64,000 nucleotides of DNA, from the NCBI RefSeq assembly GCF_900101825.1, contig NZ_FNAG01000002.1, positions 248,001-312,000 on the forward strand. Reading direction: 5' to 3'. The DNA is from Aquimonas voraii. GTDB taxonomy: Bacteria; Pseudomonadota; Gammaproteobacteria; Xanthomonadales; Xanthomonadaceae. Shown one piece after another: positions 17,868-26,686 of the stretch. The notes under the pieces are model-generated. The model searched no databases. It was given only the letters and a program-made list of their open reading frames with translations, and was not told the DNA's origin. The translations under genes and the position numbers were made by a program. Within the stretch, counting starts at the first letter, position 1. Each line of letters starts with the position of its first letter.

Positions 17868-18848
17868 ATGGAGGATTCAATGAGCATCTTCGTCGTCATC
17901 CTGATCGGCTTCGTCCTCATCACCCTGTTCAAGGGCGTGCGTTCGGTGCCTCAGGGTTTCGAGTACACGGTGGAGCGCTTCGGTCGCTACACCCACACCC
18001 TGCCGCCCGGCCTCGGCTTCATCATTCCCTGGGTCGATGCGATCGGTCGCAAGATGAACATGATGGAGCAGGTGCTGGACGTGCCGAGCCAGGACGTCAT
18101 CACCCGCGACAACGCCGTGGTCAAAGTGGACGGCGTTGTCTTCTATCAGGTGCTGGATGCCGCCAAGGCAGCCTACGAGGTGGCGCAACTCGAGATCGCG
18201 ATCCTGAACCTGACGATGACCAACATCCGCACGGTGCTGGGTTCGATGGACCTGGACGAGTCGCTGTCCAAGCGCGACGAGATCAACGCCAAGCTGCTGG
18301 CCGTGGTCGACGAGGCGACACATCCCTGGGGCATCAAGGTCAACCGCATCGAGATCAAGGACATCCAGCCGCCGCGCGACCTGGTCGACTCGATGGCCCG
18401 GCAGATGAAGGCCGAGCGCGAGAAGCGCGCCAACATTCTTGATGCCGAAGGTCACCGCGCCGCCGAGATCCTGCGCGCCGAGGGCGAAAAGCAGGCCGCC
18501 ATCCTCGAAGCCGAGGGCCGCCGGGAGGCCGCCTATCGCGATGCCGAGGCGCGCGAGCGCCTCGCCGAGGCCGAGGCCAAGGCGACGATGATGGTCAGCC
18601 AGGCCATCGCCAAGGGCGATGTGCAGGCGGTGAACTACTTCGTCGCCCAGAAGTACGTCGAGGCGATGAAGGAGTTCGCGCGCAGCCCGAACCAGAAGAC
18701 CCTGCTGCTGCCGATGGAAAGCACCGGCATTCTTGGCGCGCTCGCGGGCATCGCGGATCTCGCCCAGGCCAATCGTGGCGACACGGCGCCGAAGGCGCCG
18801 ACCCCGCCGCCGCGTCCGGCTGGCGCCGCCAGCTTCAAGGTGGAGTGA
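17868..18848 (+). CDS. SPFH/band 7 (stomatin-like, QmcA-type) membrane protein
   Basis: A 326-residue stomatin/prohibitin-type protein. The N-terminal anchor (FVVILIGFVLITLF) is followed by the SPFH domain (VPQGFEYTVERFGRYTHTLPPGL, DVITRDNAVVKVDGVVFYQV) and then a long alanine/glutamate-rich coiled coil (AEGHRAAEILRAEGEKQAAI). The C-terminus is proline-rich. Such proteins form large oligomeric membrane assemblies linked to membrane quality control and FtsH activity. Two in-frame starts are possible: ATG 17868 behind CGGAGG, and ATG 17880 behind its own GGAGG. Its stop overlaps an in-frame GTG of the NfeD gene, whose preferred ATG lies six bases further, as is usual for this pair. Confidence 0.93.
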   Translation: MEDSMSIFVVILIGFVLITLFKGVRSVPQGFEYTVERFGRYTHTLPPGLGFIIPWVDAIGRKMNMMEQVLDVPSQDVITRDNAVVKVDGVVFYQVLDAAKAAYEVAQLEIAILNLTMTNIRTVLGSMDLDESLSKRDEINAKLLAVVDEATHPWGIKVNRIEIKDIQPPRDLVDSMARQMKAEREKRANILDAEGHRAAEILRAEGEKQAAILEAEGRREAAYRDAEARERLAEAEAKATMMVSQAIAKGDVQAVNYFVAQKYVEAMKEFARSPNQKTLLLPMESTGILGALAGIADLAQANRGDTAPKAPTPPPRPAGAASFKVE

Positions 18849-18853
18849 TCGCC

Positions 18854-19294
18854 ATGGACAGTTGGATGCAGTCGCCGTGGTTCTGGTGGGGCGTCGCACT
18901 CGCCCTGTTCGCCGCCGAGGCGCTGGTGCCCGGCAGCTTCCTGCTGTGGCTCGGGTTTGCGGCGGCTGCGACGGCGCTGTTTGCGCTGTTCCTGCCTCTG
19001 GAGCCGGTCGCCCAGTGGTTCCTGTTCGGCGTGCTGGGCCTGGTGTCGGTCGGCATCGGCTGGAGGCTGCGCACGCGCATCAACGCCAAGCCGGAGGATC
19101 ACCCCACGCTCAACCGGCGCGGCGCGCAGTTGGTCGGACAGGTGTTTCCGCTGGAATCGGCCATTGTCGACGGCCGCGGCCGGCTCAAGATCGGCGACGC
19201 CTTCTGGCGGGCCGAGGGCCCGGATCTGCCGCAGGGAACGCGGGTTCGGGTGATGGCGGTGGATGGCACCGTGGTCCAGGTGGAGGCGGCTTGA
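18854..19294 (+). CDS. NfeD-family membrane protein
   Basis: A 146-residue protein with hydrophobic helices at the N-terminus (WFWWGVALALFAAEALVPG, LLWLGFAAAATALFALFL and VAQWFLFGVLGLVSVGIGW), then a C-terminal OB-fold NfeD domain (RRGAQLVGQVFPLESAIVDG, then GTRVRVMAVDGTVVQVE). NfeD proteins bind the partner SPFH protein, whose gene lies directly upstream. The ATG at 18854 is preferred; an in-frame GTG at 18845 overlaps the upstream stop (GTGA) and is an alternative. This is the short, protease-free NfeD form. Confidence 0.92.
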   Translation: MDSWMQSPWFWWGVALALFAAEALVPGSFLLWLGFAAAATALFALFLPLEPVAQWFLFGVLGLVSVGIGWRLRTRINAKPEDHPTLNRRGAQLVGQVFPLESAIVDGRGRLKIGDAFWRAEGPDLPQGTRVRVMAVDGTVVQVEAA

Positions 19295-19569
19295 GTGAGG
19301 CAGGGGTCAGTGTCCCGACGCTACGGATCGCGTGCACCTCGCCTCTGCGGATCGCGCTCGAACTGGGTGATCGCTGGCCTTGGCGGCAGGCTGTGGTTTT
19401 CCTGCCCGGGCGCGGCGATCTGGATGTCCTGATCGATCGCGATCAGCGACGGGCTCGGCCATGCAGCGGCTGGGTCGAGACGATGCCCGAGGCAGGGTAT
19501 TTCGATTTGAAGAACGCAGTGTTCGCCGCGCTCTGCGCACGCGGCTGGCGGGCGGCGTTGGACGCTTGA
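19291..19569 (+). CDS. Small hypothetical protein downstream of NfeD
   Basis: A 92-residue frame opens with a TTG whose last two bases overlap the stop of the NfeD gene (TTGA arrangement). It reads SPLRIALELGDRWPWRQAVV and later GWVETMPEAGYFDLKNAVFA. Codon use is like its neighbours and there is no signal peptide or membrane span. I do not recognise it. It might be a third member of the SPFH/NfeD operon, or a chance frame in GC-rich DNA; the weak start codon lowers confidence. Confidence 0.45.
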   Translation: MSEAGVSVPTLRIACTSPLRIALELGDRWPWRQAVVFLPGRGDLDVLIDRDQRRARPCSGWVETMPEAGYFDLKNAVFAALCARGWRAALDA

Positions 19570-19654
19570 TCCGCCGTGAACGGCCCGCTCACGCCGCCGG
19601 CTGTGGCCGCGGTCACGCGACGCGGCGGGGCGGGGCACGTAAGCTCCGGACCCC

Positions 19655-20377
19655 ATGCGTCTATCGATCCTGCGTCCAGTCGTCCGTCTTGCCGCATTTG
19701 CGGTGCTTGCCTGCAGCCTGAGTCCCTCTTTCGCCGGTGAGCTGTCGAAGCGCCTGCTGCAGCAGGCGCCCGGGCTGAAGGCCGAGGTGCTGGAGCTGGC
19801 AGTGTCCGCCTATGACTGCGCGCGTCGCGGCGGTGAGGCGCCGCAGGCGCGGCGGCTGGCTGTGATCGACTACTCCCTGCCGTCCACCGAGCCGCGCCTG
19901 TGGGTGTTCGACATGGCGCGGGAGCGCCTGCTGTACGCCGAGCATGTCGCTCACGGCCGCGGCAGCGGCGACAACCTGGCCACCGAGTTCTCCAACATCG
20001 AAGGCAGCCACCAGACCAGCCTCGGTCTGTTCGTCACCGACGAGACCTACCACGGCGCCAACGGCTATTCGCTGCGCATGGACGGCCTCGATCCGGGCTT
20101 CAATGACCTCGCCCGCCAGCGTGCGATCGTGATGCACGGTGCGCCCTACGTGGACCCCGAGTTCGCCCGGACGCAGGGCCGCCTCGGCCGCAGCCACGGC
20201 TGTCCGGCCGTGCGTTCGGAAGTGGCCCGGCCGCTGATCAACCAGCTGCGCCATGGCCAGCTGCTGTTCGCCTACTACCCCGACCCTGTCTGGCTGGCCA
20301 ATGCGCGCAGCCTGTCCTGCCTGAGGTTGGCGAGGGCAGGGCGCGCGGGCCCGCAGAGCCCGGCCGGCGCGCCCTGA
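19655..20377 (+). CDS. Periplasmic murein L,D-transpeptidase-like protein (YkuD_2 family)
   Basis: A 240-residue exported protein with a signal peptide (FAVLACSLSPSFAG). The catalytic domain carries RLAVIDYSLPSTEPRLWVFD, the GSGDNLATEFSN loop, VMHGAPYV with the conserved His, and SHGCPAV with the nucleophile Cys at about residue 184. These match the PF13645 murein L,D-transpeptidase catalytic-domain family, which acts on peptidoglycan stem peptides in the periplasm. The ATG at 19655 begins MRLSILRP. A second, YcbB-type L,D-transpeptidase follows 264 bases downstream, separated by a dispersed 190-bp repeat, so the two are probably not co-transcribed. Confidence 0.9.
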   Translation: MRLSILRPVVRLAAFAVLACSLSPSFAGELSKRLLQQAPGLKAEVLELAVSAYDCARRGGEAPQARRLAVIDYSLPSTEPRLWVFDMARERLLYAEHVAHGRGSGDNLATEFSNIEGSHQTSLGLFVTDETYHGANGYSLRMDGLDPGFNDLARQRAIVMHGAPYVDPEFARTQGRLGRSHGCPAVRSEVARPLINQLRHGQLLFAYYPDPVWLANARSLSCLRLARAGRAGPQSPAGAP

Positions 20378-20378
20378 G

Positions 20379-20568
20379 GCAACACGGATCAAGTCCTTCC
20401 TCGTCTTCATCCGTGGTCGCGAGTCCGACACCTGTCCGGACCCGTTCGGCCGCTACGCGGCGACCCCTTCGCTTCGCTCGGTCGCGCCGGCTCAGGCATC
20501 GCGTGATCGATCCGAGGGTGCGCCGTCCATGGCGCGCGGCAACGATGAATTCTCCAGCCTTGCCCTGG
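20379..20568. repeat. 190-bp dispersed intergenic repeat, copy A
   Basis: This stretch, from gcaacacggatcaagtcc to agccttgccctgg, matches 27108-27297 at most positions without a net length difference. The core cgttcggccgctacgcggcg is identical in both. The ends resemble a terminal inverted repeat (ggcaac at one end, ttgccctgg at the other). The 3' end contains a degenerate version of a hairpin that is perfect in copy B. It has no transposase and could be a MITE-like or REP-like non-autonomous element. Confidence 0.75.
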
Positions 20569-20641
20569 ACACGCTCTGCCCGCCATCGAACCACGGCCGG
20601 CACAATGCGGACTGCGATCCTGCGGGCCTTGCCTGGTTTCG

Positions 20642-22360
20642 ATGAGCGTCCCGATGCGTGTTCCGTTGCTTTGCCGCCGCGGCCTGCTGCTGTTGGGCGG
20701 GCTGTTCGCCCTCGCCGCCGCCGCACAGCCCGAGCCGTTCCCGGCCGCGGCCAGCGCGCCGCTGCAGGCGCTGCTGGGTGAGCACGGCCAAGCCCTGCAG
20801 GTGCAGGGCCAGCCCCTGCACGCGCCGGATGCCGTGCGCGCCTTCTATGCCGCTCGCGGCTATCGCCTGGCCTGGACCGAGGCCGGCTGCGGGGCCGCCT
20901 ACGCCGAGCTGCTCTTGGCGCTCGAAGCCAGCGCTGGCCATGGCCTGGAGCCGCGCGACTACCACCTGGAGCCCCTGCGCGCGGCCAGCGAATGCACCCT
21001 CGCCGAGGAGCTGCTGGCCAGCGATGCCTGGATGACCTTGGCAGCGCATCTGCGCGGCGGGCGCATCGATCCCGTCCGCGTGGAGCCCGACTGGACCGCG
21101 CAGCGCCCAAGCCTCGAAGCCCCGGCCGCCCTGCAGATCGCGCTGGACTCGGGTCAGGTGTCCGCCGTGCTGCAGGCGCTGGCGCCACAGGACGCGTTCT
21201 ACCGTGCGCTGCAGTCCGCGCTGGCCGCCGAACAGGCCCAGCAGGATGCACCGCGACCGCTGCCGGTGGCGCCGGGCGTGAGCCTGAAGCTCGGCGATCA
21301 CGGCCCGCGCGTCGCCCAGCTGCGAGCCCTGCTGCGCGCGGAAGGTCATGCCGCCGAGCCGTCGCCCGCGCCGCCGGCGGCGGACGCCGCCGCCTCCATC
21401 GAGACGGTACCCGCAGGCCCAGGGGACGGCATGGCAGCCACGGCGGCGCTGTCCGGGGGCGATCCGCGGGAATTTTTCGACGCCGGGCTCGAAGCCGCGC
21501 TCAAGGCCTATCAGCAGCGCCTGAACCTCGAACCCGACGGCGTGGCGGGGCCAATGACCCTGGCCCAGCTCGCGCGAGGGCCGGCTGAACGGGTCGATCA
21601 GCTGCGCGTCAACCTCGAGCGCTGGCGCTGGCTGCCTGCGGATCTCGGCATCCGGCACCTGCGCGTCAACATCGCCGATTACCGGCTTGAGGCCTGGGAT
21701 CAAGGCCGCATCGAACGCGTGTACCGGGTGGTGGTGGGCACGGGCTACCGGCAGACCCCGAGCTTCTCGGCGCACCTGCGCTACGTCGTGTTCAACCCCT
21801 GGTGGGAGGTGCCGCGGCGGCTGGCCACCCAGGACAAGCTGCCGTTGTTCCAACGCGACCCCGAGGCCTTCGCCCGCGGCGGTTTCGCGCTGCTGGACGC
21901 GCAAGGCCAGCCTGTCGACGTGGCCAGTGTCGATTTCGGCCAGCTCTCCCGCGACCGTTTTCCCTATCGTTTGCGCCAGCGGCCCGGGCCGGCCAATGCT
22001 CTGGGCCAGGTCAAGCTGATCCTGCCCAACGACCACGACGTCTACCTGCACGACACGCCCAGCCGCAGCCTGTTCTCGCGAGTGCGCCGCAGCTTCTCCT
22101 CAGGGTGCATCCGCGTCGAGGATGCGCTGGGTCTTGCCGAATGGGTGCTGGACGGCGTCGGCGGCTTCGATCGCGCGCGCATAGACGCAGTCGTCGCAAG
22201 CGGGCAGGAGACCCGCGTCGACCTCGCCGGGCCGCTGCCGGTCCACGTGCTGTACCTGACCGTGGTCAGCGACGAAGCCGGCCGGCTGCGCTTGATTGAC
22301 GACCTCTACGGCCGCGATGCGCGCGTGCTCGACGCCTTGGGCCGCAGGGCCGCGCGATGA
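20642..22360 (+). CDS. L,D-transpeptidase of the YcbB/LdtD type
   Basis: A 572-residue exported enzyme forming 3-3 cross-links in peptidoglycan. Order of domains: signal peptide (RRGLLLLGGLFALAAAA), N-terminal scaffold with FYAARGYRLAWTEAG, a peptidoglycan-binding segment (SLKLGDHGPRVAQLRALLRA and AYQQRLNLEPDGVAGPMTLA) interrupted by a Pro/Ala-rich insert, then the YkuD catalytic domain from about residue 340 (LRVNIADYRLEAW). The active site is visible as VYLHDTPSRSLFSR and SSGCIRVED, with the catalytic cysteine near residue 490. The ATGs at 20642 and 20654 are both possible starts. The DedA/PAP2 fusion gene follows after 44 bases. Confidence 0.93.
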   Translation: MSVPMRVPLLCRRGLLLLGGLFALAAAAQPEPFPAAASAPLQALLGEHGQALQVQGQPLHAPDAVRAFYAARGYRLAWTEAGCGAAYAELLLALEASAGHGLEPRDYHLEPLRAASECTLAEELLASDAWMTLAAHLRGGRIDPVRVEPDWTAQRPSLEAPAALQIALDSGQVSAVLQALAPQDAFYRALQSALAAEQAQQDAPRPLPVAPGVSLKLGDHGPRVAQLRALLRAEGHAAEPSPAPPAADAAASIETVPAGPGDGMAATAALSGGDPREFFDAGLEAALKAYQQRLNLEPDGVAGPMTLAQLARGPAERVDQLRVNLERWRWLPADLGIRHLRVNIADYRLEAWDQGRIERVYRVVVGTGYRQTPSFSAHLRYVVFNPWWEVPRRLATQDKLPLFQRDPEAFARGGFALLDAQGQPVDVASVDFGQLSRDRFPYRLRQRPGPANALGQVKLILPNDHDVYLHDTPSRSLFSRVRRSFSSGCIRVEDALGLAEWVLDGVGGFDRARIDAVVASGQETRVDLAGPLPVHVLYLTVVSDEAGRLRLIDDLYGRDARVLDALGRRAAR

Positions 22361-22404
22361 GCAGCGTCCGCCCGACCGCCCGGCGGGCCGCCTAGAATCC
22401 GCGC

Positions 22405-24396
22405 ATGGAATCCTCGCGCTGGAATGCACTGATCGACTGGATCGCCGCCCACCCGCTGGCGGCAGGCGCGGTGATCTTTCTGATCGCCTTCTGCGATGCA
22501 CTGCTGATCATTGGCGTGGTCGTGCCCGCCGCGCCCCTGCTGTTCGCGGTCGGCACCATGGTTGGACTGGGCCACATCGATGGCGCCTACGCCGTGGCCT
22601 GCGCTGCCTTCGGCGCCTTCTGCGGCGACGGCGTGAGCTATGTGGCCGGGCGCCGCTACGGCGATTCGCTGAAGCAGCGCTGGCCCTTCGCGCAGCATCC
22701 CGAGTGGCTGGCGCGCGGCGATGCCTTGTTCCGCCGACACGGCATGAAGAGCCTCGTGATCGGCCGCTTCGTTGGCGCCATCCGGCCCTTCATCCCCGCC
22801 ATTGCCGGCATGCTGGCAATGCCGGCGCAGCGGTATGTCTTGGCCACCACCGCGGCGGCGCTGCTGTGGGCGCTGGCCTTCCTGCTGCCGGGCTGGCTGT
22901 TCGGCGCCTCGCTGGATCTGGTGGCTGCGGTCGCAGGCCGGTTGGCCATCGTGATCGCCCTGGTGCTGGCCCTGGTGGCCGCGCTGTGGGCCAGCGTGTT
23001 CTACCTCTGGCGCTGGCTGGTCCCGCATGCGGAAGGGCTGCTTGCGGCCGCGCTCGACTGGTCGCATCGGCATCCGGTGCTTGGCCGCTACTCGGAGGCG
23101 CTGATCGATCCGCGTCGTCGCGAATCGCCCTCGCTGCTGGTGTTTGCGCTGGGCCTGATGGGCGCGGTCTGGGGTTTCTTCCAGTTGCTGGTCTCGGTGC
23201 ATGGCGGTGACGCGCCCTCACGGCTCGATACCCAGGCCAACCAGCTGATGTTCGGTCTGCGTCATCCACTGGCGGACCCGCTCATGGGCGGGCTGTCGAC
23301 GCTCGGCGAGCCGCTGCTGCTGATCGGGCCCGTGCTGCTGGCCTTCGCCTGGCTGTGGTGGCGGCGCCAGCGCGTTGCCGCCTGGCACTGGCTGGCCGCG
23401 CCGCTGGTGGCCGCGCTGATCAGCCTGCTGCTCGGCTGGCTGATCGAATTGCCCGCGCCGCCCACAGCGGTGGGGCCCAGCGGCCACGGTTTTCCCTCGC
23501 TGCCCATCACCTTGGCCGCGAGCGTGTACGGCTTCTTCGCAGTGCTGATCGCGCGCGAGCTGCCTGGACGGGCGCGCGTCTGGCCCTATGTGGTGGCGGC
23601 GCTTGTCGTCGGCCTGGTCGGTTTCGCCCAGCTCTACCTGGGCACGCACTGGCTGTCCGAGGTCCTGGCCGGTGCGTCGCTGGGCCTGCTGTGGACGACC
23701 GCGCTGGGCATCGCGTATCGGCGTCGCACGGTGCGCGCCTTCTGGATGAAGCCGTTGGCGGCGCTGTTTTTCGGCGCGGCCCTGCTGTCGGTCATGCTGC
23801 TGGCGGGCGAGCGTTCGTCCGCGCGGCTCGCCCAGTGGGTGCAGCCGATCGAGCGGCAGGAGGTGGCGCTGCAGCGCTGGCTCGACGCCGACCCCTCGCT
23901 GCGCCTGCCCGAGCGCCGCAACGAGCTGCGCGATCGCGATGCCTGGCCGTTGAACCTTCAGTACGCCGGCGAACCCGCGCGGCTCCAGTCCTTGCTTGAA
24001 GCCGCCGGCTGGCAGCGCATCGAACCCGGCGACTGGCGCGGCCTGCTGCGCATGCTGGATGACAAGGCCGACGCGGTACAGCTTCCGATCATGCCGACCA
24101 CCCACCTCGGCCGGCCAGAGAGTCTGCTGATGGAAAAGCCCAGCGGCGTCGATGGCGATCGCGTCGTGCTGCGGCTGTGGGCTGCGCCCTATCGCCTGCT
24201 GCCCGCAGGCGAGCCACTCTGGCTGGGCACGGTCCACACCCTGCGCTACTCGACCCGCGGCGACGGCTTCGTGCGCTACTGGGCGGCCCAGCCGGAGACC
24301 TCGCCGGCGCTGGAGCAGCTGCGCGCTGATGCCGGAGCCTGGCAGGCGGGCGAGGCGGACGCCGGCGTGCTCCGACTGCGTGCGGACGCCGACTGA
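22405..24396 (+). CDS. DedA / PAP2-like / LssY C-terminal fusion membrane protein
   Basis: A 663-residue polytopic protein. Residues about 1-200 form a DedA (SNARE-associated/VTT) domain with FCGDGVSYVAGRRYGD and IGRFVGAIRPFIPAIAGM, the family's core motifs. Residues about 240-455 form a PAP2-like six-helix domain, and about 470-660 an LssY C-terminal domain. In the PAP2 part the catalytic motifs look eroded: where PSGH is expected the sequence is FPSLPI, and the last motif reads AQLYLGTHWLSE in place of SRxYLGxHxxxD. The DedA half may move undecaprenyl phosphate or other lipids across the membrane; lipid phosphatase activity of the second half is doubtful. It lies 44 bases after the LdtD gene, so a shared envelope role is plausible. 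Confidence 0.9.
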   Translation: MESSRWNALIDWIAAHPLAAGAVIFLIAFCDALLIIGVVVPAAPLLFAVGTMVGLGHIDGAYAVACAAFGAFCGDGVSYVAGRRYGDSLKQRWPFAQHPEWLARGDALFRRHGMKSLVIGRFVGAIRPFIPAIAGMLAMPAQRYVLATTAAALLWALAFLLPGWLFGASLDLVAAVAGRLAIVIALVLALVAALWASVFYLWRWLVPHAEGLLAAALDWSHRHPVLGRYSEALIDPRRRESPSLLVFALGLMGAVWGFFQLLVSVHGGDAPSRLDTQANQLMFGLRHPLADPLMGGLSTLGEPLLLIGPVLLAFAWLWWRRQRVAAWHWLAAPLVAALISLLLGWLIELPAPPTAVGPSGHGFPSLPITLAASVYGFFAVLIARELPGRARVWPYVVAALVVGLVGFAQLYLGTHWLSEVLAGASLGLLWTTALGIAYRRRTVRAFWMKPLAALFFGAALLSVMLLAGERSSARLAQWVQPIERQEVALQRWLDADPSLRLPERRNELRDRDAWPLNLQYAGEPARLQSLLEAAGWQRIEPGDWRGLLRMLDDKADAVQLPIMPTTHLGRPESLLMEKPSGVDGDRVVLRLWAAPYRLLPAGEPLWLGTVHTLRYSTRGDGFVRYWAAQPETSPALEQLRADAGAWQAGEADAGVLRLRADAD

Positions 24397-24505
24397 AGCG
24401 CAGGCGGCCGGCGGCGTGGCGAGCGCGACCTGTCCCAAGCCAAGGCGGCTCCATCCTGCGATGCTCGGGAGCGAAGCGCGCGGCGCCCCGTGGCGTCGGA
24501 ACGCC

Positions 24506-24528
24506 AAAGGCCCCGCGCTGCGGGGCCC
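24506..24528 (-). terminator. Intrinsic terminator of yebC
   Basis: A stem of eight G:C pairs (ggccccgc at 24509-24516 with its complement at 24520-24527) around a 3-base loop, followed in the minus direction by TTT. It lies about 40 bases past the yebC stop. Confidence 0.7.
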
Positions 24529-24564
24529 TGCGTGGGCGGGCGAGCCGGGACGCCAGACGCGGAT

Positions 24565-25296
24565 TCAGTCCTCGACCGGCTCCGGCGGCAGGTCGGCGTT
24601 GTGGTAGACCTCCTGCACATCGTCCAGGCCTTCGAGGCGGTCGAGCATGTCGAGCAGGTCTTCCAGGGCCTCGCCCTCGACCTTCACCCGATTGGCCGGA
24701 GCCATCACGATGTCGGCGCTTTCGGGTTTGATCCCTGCCGCCTCGATGGCCTTCTTGACGGCTTCAAAGTCGGTGGGCGCACAGATCACGGTGCTGCGGC
24801 CGTCGGTGCTGGCCACATCCTCGGCGCCGGCTTCTAGCGCCAGCTCCATCAGGCGGTCTTCGGCCGCGCTGTCCGGCGTGGTGACGACGATTTCACCGCG
24901 GCGGCTGAACTGGAAGGCCACCGAGCCGCTGGTGCCGAGGTTGCCGCCATGCTTTGACAGCGCATGGCGCACGTCGGCCACGGTGCGCACGCTGTTGTCG
25001 GTCATGGTGTCGATGATCACGGCGACGCCGCCGGGCCCGTAGCCCTCGTAGCGGATCTCCTCCATGTTGTCGGCACCGTCGGCACCCGAGCCGCGCTTGA
25101 TCGCGCGCTCGATGGTGTCCTTGCTCATGTTGGAAGCGAGGGCCTTGTCGATGCCCATGCGCAGGCGCGGATTGCCGGCGGGGTCAGCGCCACCGCGGGC
25201 GGCGATGGTGATCTCGCGGATGAGCTTGGTGAAGACCTTGGCGCGGCGCGCGTCTTCCGCGTTCTTGCGGCCTTCGATGCTGGGGCCTCGACCCAT
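24565..25296 (-). CDS. yebC: YebC/PmpR-family regulatory or translation-associated protein
   Basis: A 243-residue cytoplasmic protein with the full-length family profile: N-terminal MGRGPSIEGRKNAEDARRAK (close to the usual AGHSKW start), NPRLRMGIDKALASNMSKDT, IRYEGYGPGGVAVIIDTMTD, SKHGGNLGTSGSVAFQF, and a C-terminal acidic helix (LLDMLDRLEGLDDVQEVYHN). Members have been described as transcriptional regulators and more recently as ribosome-associated factors that help at difficult stretches such as polyproline. In many bacteria yebC lies next to ruvC; here it stands alone with its own terminator. Confidence 0.97.
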   Translation of the reverse strand: MGRGPSIEGRKNAEDARRAKVFTKLIREITIAARGGADPAGNPRLRMGIDKALASNMSKDTIERAIKRGSGADGADNMEEIRYEGYGPGGVAVIIDTMTDNSVRTVADVRHALSKHGGNLGTSGSVAFQFSRRGEIVVTTPDSAAEDRLMELALEAGAEDVASTDGRSTVICAPTDFEAVKKAIEAAGIKPESADIVMAPANRVKVEGEALEDLLDMLDRLEGLDDVQEVYHNADLPPEPVED

Positions 25297-25429
25297 GGCG
25301 GTTTCCTCGGCGGGATGTTGAAAGCCGGAAAGCTTGCCAGATCAAGGGGCCAAGCGCAGCCCGGAGCAGCGGGGCGGGGGATCGGGCGAGCCAGCGCGGC
25401 CCGCCCGATCCGCTTCAAACGGCGAGGCT

Positions 25430-26686
25430 TCAGCGGAACGCGGCGACGGTCGGGCCGCGGGTCTTCCAGACGCGGGTGTTGTCGTTGCGGGTGGTCGTGC
25501 CGATCGCCACGCCGCCGATGCTGAAGTTCGGCGACGAGAACGCGCCGATGCGGGTGCAGGTCGAGCAGGGGCCGTTGTTCACCGCCATCACCGTGCGGCG
25601 GTTCTGGCTGGTGATGACATAGCCATGGCCATAGGCGTAGGGCGTCAGCGTGGGATCGTTGTCGTGGCGTGCGCCGACCACGTGCGCCGCTTCATGCACG
25701 AAGGTGTAGTTGCCCGACAGGCAGGACGGATTCATCACGAAGTAGGCGTTGGCATTGCTGGTGGCGATGCCGGCGGCCTGGCCGCACAGGCCCGAGCTGA
25801 CCGGCGCCACGTAGGCGACGATGTCGGCCGTGTTGGAATTGCGCTGGCTGCCGATGGTGTCGTAGAAGCCGTCCGACAGATTGGTCAGGCGGCTCAACAT
25901 GGTCGAGTAGTTGGTGGTCTCGGCCTGGCTGTAGTTCTGGATGGCGCCGGCCTGCTGGAACACGATTTCGGTGCCGGTCGCCGCCAGGGCCTGGTTGGAT
26001 TCGGCGAAGGCCAGATCGACGGCCGCCTGCGGATTGGAGATTGCAGCGCGCGCCGCCGGGCCGAAGGCCACCATCACGCGGATCGTCGAGATGGCCTTGG
26101 GGGTCGCCAGCGGCGAGCCCGAGCGGAAATCCACCGGCTGCGACTTCGCCACCATTTCCTTGTAGGCTTCTTCGTGTTCGTCCGGCGGGAAGGCCTGCTG
26201 GTCGACCTCGATCAGCGCATGCGCGCCCTTGTCGACGGGCTGCAGGCGGTAGAGCGCGCCGGCGACCCGGATCGTGCCCCACAGCTCCTCGCCCGAGCGC
26301 ACCAGGATGGCCTCGTCGACGACGTGGTCGATGGCCTGCAGGCGCGAGGTGTTGGGCCCTTGCGCCTTCATGTCGACGCGGCCGATCCAGAGCTCGTTGC
26401 CGCTCGGCAGCTGCTGGTGCCGGCTCTGCTTGGCCTCGATGGCGATGCCGCCGGGCAGGGTCATGCGCAGCGCGCCCTGGCGTGCATGCACGGCGCCTGC
26501 GTCGGCCGCGACCAGTTCGATGCGGGCGTTGGCGCGGTCGGCGGCCACGCGCTGCAGCAGCGGGCCCGGTGCGGCGAAGGCCTCGCGGTTGCCGATGGTG
26601 GAGAACAGTTCCTGCTGAGCCTGCGCCGCCCCCGAGAAGGCGCAGGAAACGGCCAGCATGGCGGCCGCGTAACGATGGAAGTTCAT
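25430..26686 (-). CDS. Secreted reprolysin-like zinc metalloprotease (metzincin)
   Basis: A 418-residue exported protein with a signal peptide (AAAMLAVSCAFSGAAQAQ). A propeptide-like region spans about residues 20-200. The catalytic domain starts near ISTIRVMVAFGPAARAAI. The zinc site FVHEAAHVVGARHDND (about residues 332-343) has the extended metzincin form HExxHxxGxxHD, and the Met-turn follows in RTVMAVN. Two cysteine pairs (GLCGQAAG...SCLSG and PCSTC) may form disulfides. The layout fits bacterial M12-type/M72-like extracellular proteases. It is monocistronic, with a long region upstream. Confidence 0.93.
   Translation of the reverse strand: MNFHRYAAAMLAVSCAFSGAAQAQQELFSTIGNREAFAAPGPLLQRVAADRANARIELVAADAGAVHARQGALRMTLPGGIAIEAKQSRHQQLPSGNELWIGRVDMKAQGPNTSRLQAIDHVVDEAILVRSGEELWGTIRVAGALYRLQPVDKGAHALIEVDQQAFPPDEHEEAYKEMVAKSQPVDFRSGSPLATPKAISTIRVMVAFGPAARAAISNPQAAVDLAFAESNQALAATGTEIVFQQAGAIQNYSQAETTNYSTMLSRLTNLSDGFYDTIGSQRNSNTADIVAYVAPVSSGLCGQAAGIATSNANAYFVMNPSCLSGNYTFVHEAAHVVGARHDNDPTLTPYAYGHGYVITSQNRRTVMAVNNGPCSTCTRIGAFSSPNFSIGGVAIGTTTRNDNTRVWKTRGPTVAAFR

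Noticed and set aside
20413-20781. Plus-strand frame whose N-terminal half resembles the frame at 27142-27882
   Set aside because: The likeness comes entirely from the shared 190-bp DNA repeat; the remaining parts are shadows of ldtD and the lipocalin gene.
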